Shown here: piece by piece, positions 4,293 to 7,526 of the stretch | Layout of the letters: the number at the start of each line of letters is the position of its first letter | Position numbering within the stretch: the first letter of the stretch is position 1 | Assembly: GCA_021163945.1 (NCBI GenBank) | Contig: JAGGTC010000071.1 | Coordinates: 1 to 7,526, forward strand | Direction of reading: 5' to 3' | Length of the DNA stretch: 7,526 nt | From: Deltaproteobacteria bacterium | Lineage (GTDB): Bacteria; Desulfobacterota; Desulfofervidia; Desulfofervidales; DG-60 | Made by a program: the position numbers and the translations under genes | The notes under the pieces: generated by a model | What the model was told of the DNA's origin: nothing | The model's database searches: none | The model's input: only the letters and a program-made list of their open reading frames with translations

Positions 4293-4543
4293 ATAAAGCC
4301 ACAAATCCTTATGATGAAGTGGATGATTTTATCGAAATCTTAGAAAGCACAGAAGCCGAGGAACAAGAGATTTTTGAGGAAGGCACAACATGCCCTGAAG
4401 GCTATAATCTCATGGCAGGCGAAGATTGTTGCCCATGTTACAGAATGGGAATAGAAACCTGTGAATTTAATTGCCCCTATGGTGGGGCTACGCACCTTTG
4501 CAAGAAAAAAGAAGAGAAGAGAAGGAAAAGGTGGTGGTACTGA
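4289..4543 (+). CDS. Seven-cysteine small protein, probable metal binder (84 aa)
   Basis: An acidic helical N-terminus (9-31) precedes a cysteine-dense region: C35, C47, C48, C50, C58, C62 and C71, with H69 close by, and a strongly basic tail (KKKEEKRRKRWWY). The spacing suits a zinc-ribbon-like or Fe-S fold, and disulfides are possible if the host is a thermophile. It does not match a family I can name. The ATG at 4289 overlaps the preceding TGA and has AGGAGG (4274-4279) 9 bases upstream; the frame is open further upstream, but that part is shared with the small gene at 4158. With the genes at 1554, 1763, 4924 and 5531 it makes five cysteine-motif proteins in the window. Confidence 0.65.
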   Translation: MNKATNPYDEVDDFIEILESTEAEEQEIFEEGTTCPEGYNLMAGEDCCPCYRMGIETCEFNCPYGGATHLCKKKEEKRRKRWWY

Positions 4544-4544
4544 A

Positions 4545-4922
4545 ATGGCAAGTGAGAAATTAAAATATTTTGAAAAACCGAAAAGTGATGTGTTAATAAT
4601 AATACATGACGCTCCTTTAGAGGGGGTTTGGTTTAACTTTGACATTCTTGTGAAGGAGAACACCTATAAAGCAATAGAGATATGGTTGAAGGAGAATGGA
4701 TATGAGTTATACAATAATTTCTGCCCCATCGCGGAAGCATTTTGTCAAAAGCACAAGGAGTATCTATTTTTAGGGTCTGAGGATTTCGGCCACGCATCCA
4801 ATGCACCTGTGCTACAATTCCTAATTGAACTTGGCATATTCTGCCATAAGTACAATATCTCTTTTGATGTCATCCACGTTAAGATAGTAGATGAGAAAAA
4901 AACAAAGAAAGAGGTGAATTAA
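4545..4922 (+). CDS. Unknown alpha/beta protein (125 aa)
   Basis: Not recognised. A strand (SDVLIIIHDAP, 17-27) is followed by a segment with WFNFDILVKE, a helix (43-54), a cysteine-containing helix (C-x7-C in FCPIAEAFCQKH), and two further strand-helix units ending SFDVIHVKIV. This is a compact soluble alpha/beta layout without evident active-site residues. The ATG at 4545 follows GGTGG (4530-4534); the reading frame extends upstream to 4461, but that region codes for the previous protein in another frame. The TAA is one base before the next ATG, and GAGGTG within the last codons is the ribosome site of that next gene. Confidence 0.7.
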   Translation: MASEKLKYFEKPKSDVLIIIHDAPLEGVWFNFDILVKENTYKAIEIWLKENGYELYNNFCPIAEAFCQKHKEYLFLGSEDFGHASNAPVLQFLIELGIFCHKYNISFDVIHVKIVDEKKTKKEVN

Positions 4923-4923
4923 G

Positions 4924-5298
4924 ATGCTTGATATGAGAAAAGTTCACGTGAAGAGGTTTACATACCCCAACGTGAAGGAGCAAGATACGGGAAATTATAG
5001 CATAATCACAAAAGGAAGAGAGCAAGTATGTAAAAAATGCGCACGTTGTTGCAAGCAATTCAGATGGTATATAGATGAAAGTATGGCCCTAAGAGCGATG
5101 TACTTAGATGTAAAAAACGTCTGGGTGGAAGAGCACCAACTTGGCAATCGCTATGTATATGTCTTAGTGATTGATGTAATCGACACCATGACAACGCCTA
5201 TAGAGCGAGAAAAAACCGACATATATAATGAATTTTTCCTGTGGTCTGGCGTTATTGACGCCTTATTAAAAGAAAAGAAGGAGGTTCGTGAACAATGA
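4924..5298 (+). CDS. CxxCxxCC protein, YkgJ-like cluster-binding candidate (124 aa)
   Basis: Residues 35-44 read VCKKCARCCK, that is C36-x2-C39-x2-C42-C43. This matches the N-terminal signature of the YkgJ family (zinc or iron-sulfur cluster binding, often described as CxxCGxCC). The family normally has more conserved cysteines further on; none are present here, so this could be a short derivative or an unrelated metal site. After it come mixed strand/helix segments, including YVYVLVIDVIDTM (74-86), and a charged tail. GAGGTG (4911-4916) lies 7 bases before the ATG. The TGA overlaps the next start (ATGA). Two genes downstream is a radical-SAM-like gene, so a shared Fe-S context is possible. 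Confidence 0.6.
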   Translation: MLDMRKVHVKRFTYPNVKEQDTGNYSIITKGREQVCKKCARCCKQFRWYIDESMALRAMYLDVKNVWVEEHQLGNRYVYVLVIDVIDTMTTPIEREKTDIYNEFFLWSGVIDALLKEKKEVREQ

Positions 5299-5528
5299 TA
5301 GACATATCAAAAGAGGGAAAAAAACAGATAGTTAATACCATTTGCCTTATCATCATTGCATTAGTATGGGCCTTCACACCTTTCTTCACAGATCCTGTAA
5401 CATATGGCATTATACTTCTTGTGAGTGCCATTTTAACAACTATCGTACACAGTGTTGCAATGACAATAATAGACCTTAATCCGCCATTTGTGATTTATGT
5501 ATATGATAAAGAAGAAGAGGAGGAATGA
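5295..5528 (+). CDS. Small two-helix membrane protein (77 aa)
   Basis: A short charged N-terminus is followed by two hydrophobic helices, about residues 12-31 and 35-57, joined by a tight turn (TDPVT), then a soluble end with five consecutive glutamates. The charge pattern (Lys9, Lys10 before helix 1, acidic tail after helix 2) suggests a hairpin with both ends in the cytoplasm. Small hairpin membrane proteins of mobile elements include holin-like and exclusion proteins, but nothing here identifies a role. The ATG overlaps the previous TGA; GGAGG is at 5280-5284. Its last codons form the ribosome site of the next gene. Confidence 0.7.
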   Translation: MIDISKEGKKQIVNTICLIIIALVWAFTPFFTDPVTYGIILLVSAILTTIVHSVAMTIIDLNPPFVIYVYDKEEEEE

Positions 5529-5530
5529 AT

Positions 5531-6238
5531 ATGGGTAAAAAAAGTAGGATGTTCGAGTTTGTGGATCAGACTTGGAATCCCATTGGGGCGCGTTGCCCCT
5601 TTCAATGCGTTTACTGTTGGGCGCAGAGCGCTAACGGGCTCATAAACCGATATAAACTAAAAAAATATTTCGGTAAGCCCGTACTATATGAAAAAACGTT
5701 AAACCAGAAATTCAAGGACGGCGAGACGGTTTTTGTGGGCGATATGACGGACATCTTTGCGCCGAACGTTCCCGACACCATGATTCTTAGAGTCTTATAT
5801 ACGATAAAGAAGTGGCCAGAAACAACATTTCTCCTTTTAACCAAGAATCCTTTGCGCTATAAACAAATACGCTCAGAGTACGGAGACTTGCCCAAAAATA
5901 TACTACTCGGCGCAACAATTGAAAGCAACAGAAATTACCCCAATATCTCAAGGGCTCCTTCACAGGAGGAGAGATTGAGAGTGTTGGCAGATTTATCATT
6001 CTATTATCCCGACATCAGATTGTTTGTCTCCATCGAGCCGATACTAGATTTTGACTTAGACACATTCACAGAGATACTGAAGCATATTGCCCCCTATGCG
6101 GTGGCCGTCGGATACAACAACTATGGAAATAAGTTGCCAGAGCCCCCATTAGAAAAAACAGAGGCCCTAATCAAAAATCTGGAGTATTTTACGCCATTTG
6201 TTTACAGAAAGACAATCCGTCGGGCGTGGAATGAATGA
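5531..6238 (+). CDS. DUF5131 (phage Gp37/Gp68) family, radical-SAM-like protein (235 aa)
   Basis: Near the N-terminus TWNPIGARCPFQCVYCWA (14-31) gives a cysteine triad C22-x3-C26-x2-C29, the radical SAM [4Fe-4S]-binding pattern, within the family hallmark W-N-P-x-x-G. Further hallmarks are FVGDMTDIF (68-76), FLLLTKNP (100-107), a G-A-T-I-E-S-N segment (127-133) and SIEPILDF (167-174), spaced along a probable partial TIM barrel. The family is common in phages and mobile elements, and its substrate is unknown as far as I know. The ATG at 5531 lies 7 bases from GGAGG (5519-5523); another ATG at 5525 is only 1 base away. The length is close to normal and no truncation is seen. The TGA overlaps the next start. 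Confidence 0.85.
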   Translation: MGKKSRMFEFVDQTWNPIGARCPFQCVYCWAQSANGLINRYKLKKYFGKPVLYEKTLNQKFKDGETVFVGDMTDIFAPNVPDTMILRVLYTIKKWPETTFLLLTKNPLRYKQIRSEYGDLPKNILLGATIESNRNYPNISRAPSQEERLRVLADLSFYYPDIRLFVSIEPILDFDLDTFTEILKHIAPYAVAVGYNNYGNKLPEPPLEKTEALIKNLEYFTPFVYRKTIRRAWNE

Positions 6239-6567
6239 AAGAAGAAAGTAAGGAATTCTGGAAAGAAGTCAAGAAGGTAGTGAGAAAGGCAAAGCCCCAT
6301 TCGATGATTATAGCCGATGAGAAAAATGGGGCAATTAGTGTAAACGATGAGATAGTATATTTCCGCAACAAAAGAATCAGGAGGAATGAAGAAATGGTGA
6401 GTGACCGGAAAATCAAGCAGATTGTGCGCTTTTATAATAAACTCCCCGAAGACCTGAAGGACGATTTCACGAGAATCTTGCCCACCATAAAAAAGGTGGA
6501 CTTACACACGCTCTTCAGGGAGCTCATCAAAAGCCATTTTAGACACGAAAAAAGATACGTGAGGTGA
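6235..6567 (+). CDS. Unknown basic protein with internal start, possible gene fusion (110 aa)
   Basis: Not recognised. The first part (1-53) has a helix rich in Lys and Glu, a hairpin (SMIIADEKNGAISVNDEIVYF) and ends RIRRNEE. The second part (54-110) is all helical and basic (MVSDRKIKQIVRFYNKLPED...). The start at 6235 overlaps the previous TGA but has no GGAGG-like site, so it depends on translational coupling. An in-frame ATG at 6394 has a perfect AGGAGG (6379-6384) 9 bases before it, the usual arrangement in this window. The codons for RRNE at the junction resemble the end of the gene at 2235, where the next gene's ribosome site is also encoded. Either one protein with two starts or two formerly separate genes. 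Confidence 0.65.
   Translation: MKEESKEFWKEVKKVVRKAKPHSMIIADEKNGAISVNDEIVYFRNKRIRRNEEMVSDRKIKQIVRFYNKLPEDLKDDFTRILPTIKKVDLHTLFRELIKSHFRHEKRYVR
6379..6384 (+). promoter_or_regulatory. Strong internal ribosome-binding site before in-frame ATG at 6394
   Basis: AGGAGG with a 9-base spacer to ATG would start a 57-residue basic helical protein ending at 6567, in the same frame as the longer gene from 6235. The long gene's own start has no comparable site, so the short product may be the main one. Confidence 0.5.
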
Positions 6568-6572
6568 CAAGC

Positions 6573-6797
6573 ATGTGTGATAAAGTTGTAGTATTTGTTA
6601 TTGAGGATGAAAGATGGCCATTTTACTATGTCAGCGAGGAACTCGGTACAGCGAGTTATTGTGACTACGCTTTGAAACTGACAAAGGAAGAATGGGAATT
6701 CGTCAAAAAAGCCATGGAAGATTTCGAGAAGGCGCAAGACTTCATAAAAAAGAAAATAAAAGAAAGCAAAGGAGGCGATACTGATGGAGAAAGTTAA
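6573..6797 (+). CDS. Small protein, first of a paralogous pair (74 aa)
   Basis: The protein has an N-terminal hairpin (VVVFVIEDERWPFYYV), a short variable region, and a C-terminal helix (LTKEEWEFVKKAMEDFEKAQ...). The gene immediately downstream encodes the same plan: a strand ending in (E/T)DER(W/Y)PFY, then (T)KEE(W/L)EF(V/I)KKAM and EKAQ with a charged helix end. The family is otherwise unknown to me. The ATG at 6573 is used because GAGGTGA (6561-6567) is 5 bases upstream; the GTG at 6564 is inside that site. The final 14 bases overlap the downstream paralogue. A small dimerising or regulatory protein would fit the strand-plus-long-helix shape, as inference. Confidence 0.7.
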   Translation: MCDKVVVFVIEDERWPFYYVSEELGTASYCDYALKLTKEEWEFVKKAMEDFEKAQDFIKKKIKESKGGDTDGES

Positions 6798-6987
6798 GGT
6801 GTATGTGTACACAGATGAGAGATACCCATTTTATTGGCTGTGTAAAGATGAAAAAGACGCCACACACGTCGCGGAATTTACCAAAGAAGAATTAGAATTT
6901 ATCAAAAAGGCCATGCAAGCCTGCGAAAAGGCCCAAGAACTCATAGAAGAAAAAATCAGAGAATTTCGAAGAGAGGTGAAAATTTGA
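6784..6987 (+). CDS. Small protein, second of a paralogous pair (67 aa)
   Basis: This is a shorter homologue of the preceding protein: KVYVYTDERYPFYWL aligns with its VVFVIEDERWPFYYV, and FTKEELEFIKKAMQACEKAQ aligns with its C-terminal helix. The loop between the strands and the helix is several residues shorter. Conservation of DERxPFY and of KKAM..EKAQ shows what matters in the family. GGAGG (6771-6775) lies 8 bases before the ATG. The gene overlaps both neighbours. Its last codons hold GAGGTG, the ribosome site of the next gene. Divergence between the copies is high enough that the duplication is not recent. Confidence 0.7.
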   Translation: MEKVKVYVYTDERYPFYWLCKDEKDATHVAEFTKEELEFIKKAMQACEKAQELIEEKIREFRREVKI

Positions 6988-7349
6988 TGATTGACTGGAT
7001 TGCTATACTTTACCTTATATTATTAATTCCTTTGCACGAATTGAGCCACTATCTCGTTATGAGGCACCATGGAATCAAAGGAAAGTTCAAAATAACGCTT
7101 TGGTGGATTGGCTTTGAAGTCAAAGATTGGCATGTGAGTGTAAATACACCAGAGGAATTAAACAAAGCAATACAAATAATAGCTCAGGTATATAGCTCTG
7201 GTTGCCTTTTACCAACAATTTTTGGTATTCTACTAAGTTTTTTCACGGGAGATATCATACTTTGGCAACTTATAACCCTCGAATTGCTATATAGTATTTA
7301 TGAAGTAGGTACTATACGCCACCCTGTAGACAAGATAAAGGAGGAATAG
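6987..7349 (+). CDS. Mini membrane HExxH protein, metalloprotease-like (120 aa)
   Basis: The first membrane helix (about 3-16) runs into H17-E18-L19-S20-H21, a zinc-binding HExxH motif inside a helix that continues YLVMRHHGI. A strand-rich cytosolic-looking stretch follows (GKFKITLWWIGFEV), then two more hydrophobic helices (about 62-86 and 90-107). This resembles site-2-protease-like and DUF3267-type membrane zincins, which need a third metal ligand in a later helix. No clear D is placed there; E99 or E106 in the last helix could serve. It is shorter than typical intramembrane proteases, so activity is uncertain. The ATG at 6987 has GAGGTG (6973-6978) 8 bases upstream and overlaps the previous TGA. 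Confidence 0.65.
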   Translation: MIDWIAILYLILLIPLHELSHYLVMRHHGIKGKFKITLWWIGFEVKDWHVSVNTPEELNKAIQIIAQVYSSGCLLPTIFGILLSFFTGDIILWQLITLELLYSIYEVGTIRHPVDKIKEE

Positions 7350-7352
7350 AAA

Positions 7353-7508
7353 ATGACTGAGGAGATGGGAATATTTATTATGGCTCTTATGGCGTGGCTA
7401 TACTTTCTCTATTTACTAGACTCAACGAATATCGAAAAAAAACTCGATAAAATATTGAAGTTGTTAGAAGAGAAAAATAAGGAGGTAAAGAATGAGTCGT
7501 TATTATAG
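7353..7508 (+). CDS. Single-pass membrane protein with coiled-coil tail (51 aa)
   Basis: GGAGG (7340-7344) is 8 bases before the ATG. Residues 5-22 form a hydrophobic helix (MGIFIMALMAWLYFLYLL), followed by a charged heptad-like helix from about 26 to 45 (NIEKKLDKILKLLEEKNKEV), with I, L, I and L recurring at 3- and 4-residue intervals. The shape is that of a small membrane-anchored oligomerising protein, common in viruses and plasmids; no family is named. It directly follows the HExxH membrane protein, so the two may act together. The last 17 bases overlap the next gene. Confidence 0.65.
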   Translation: MTEEMGIFIMALMAWLYFLYLLDSTNIEKKLDKILKLLEEKNKEVKNESLL

Positions 7509-7526
7509 GGATGCTGACCACCTTTA
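7492..7526 (+). CDS. 5' end of another gene, cut by the window edge
   Basis: An ATG at 7492 has GGAGG (7481-7485) 6 bases upstream and opens a frame to the end of the window, MSRYYRDADHL. Eleven codons are too few to identify it. The ribosome site and the overlap with the preceding gene match the operon style of the window. Confidence 0.5.
   Translation, partial: MSRYYRDADHL

Noticed and set aside
6432..6812. Minus-strand hydrophobic frame of 126 codons
   Set aside because: It is antisense to Lys/Glu-rich helical genes, which always give Phe/Leu/Ser-rich shadows; no start signal.

Overview
The window reads as part of an archaeal mobile element, probably a virus or plasmid. About twenty small genes are packed on the + strand, mostly with overlapping stop/start codons (ATGA, TAATG, TAGTG) and strong GGAGG or GAGGTGA ribosome binding sites 5-11 bases before the start. 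AT-rich TATA-like promoters, T-rich intergenic tracts, TTCAAAT T-loops in the tRNA-like genes and many small cysteine-rich proteins favour archaea, probably an anaerobe. I see no capsid, terminase, integrase or plasmid Rep gene, so virus versus plasmid is undecided. Apart from family-level calls, most products are unrecognised.

Layout. 1-268: the start of a possible leftward gene and a divergent control region with three GGTAAACC-like boxes spaced exactly 24 bases apart, a TATA box and a 9-base direct repeat. 269-3505: a compact set holding a small unknown protein, a single-domain protein resembling the C-terminal part of SAVED/CARF-type cyclic-oligonucleotide sensors, an AbrB-like DNA-binding protein, a beta-rich protein ending in a PCNA-binding (PIP-box) look-alike, two proteins sharing a CxxCPxxxxC motif, a basic-tailed unknown, and a two-domain protein whose C-terminal half resembles a phage-type single-strand DNA-binding domain and has its own internal start. 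3533-3764: two tRNA-like genes with perfect acceptor, D and T arms but no recognisable anticodon arm. 3793-7526: a second series of small genes, including cysteine-rich proteins, a two-helix membrane protein, a radical-SAM-like DUF5131 (Gp37/Gp68) protein, a tandem pair of paralogues, a mini membrane HExxH protein and a single-pass membrane protein with a coiled coil.

How it may fit together (inference): the left part looks like a replication/DNA-binding and regulation module, with a candidate nucleotide-signal binder placed first among its main genes, where a counter-defence gene would make sense. The right part is accessory metal-binding and membrane functions. The items most worth checking are the SAVED-like protein, the pair of aberrant tRNA-like genes, the two genes with well-formed internal starts and the periodic boxes in the control region.
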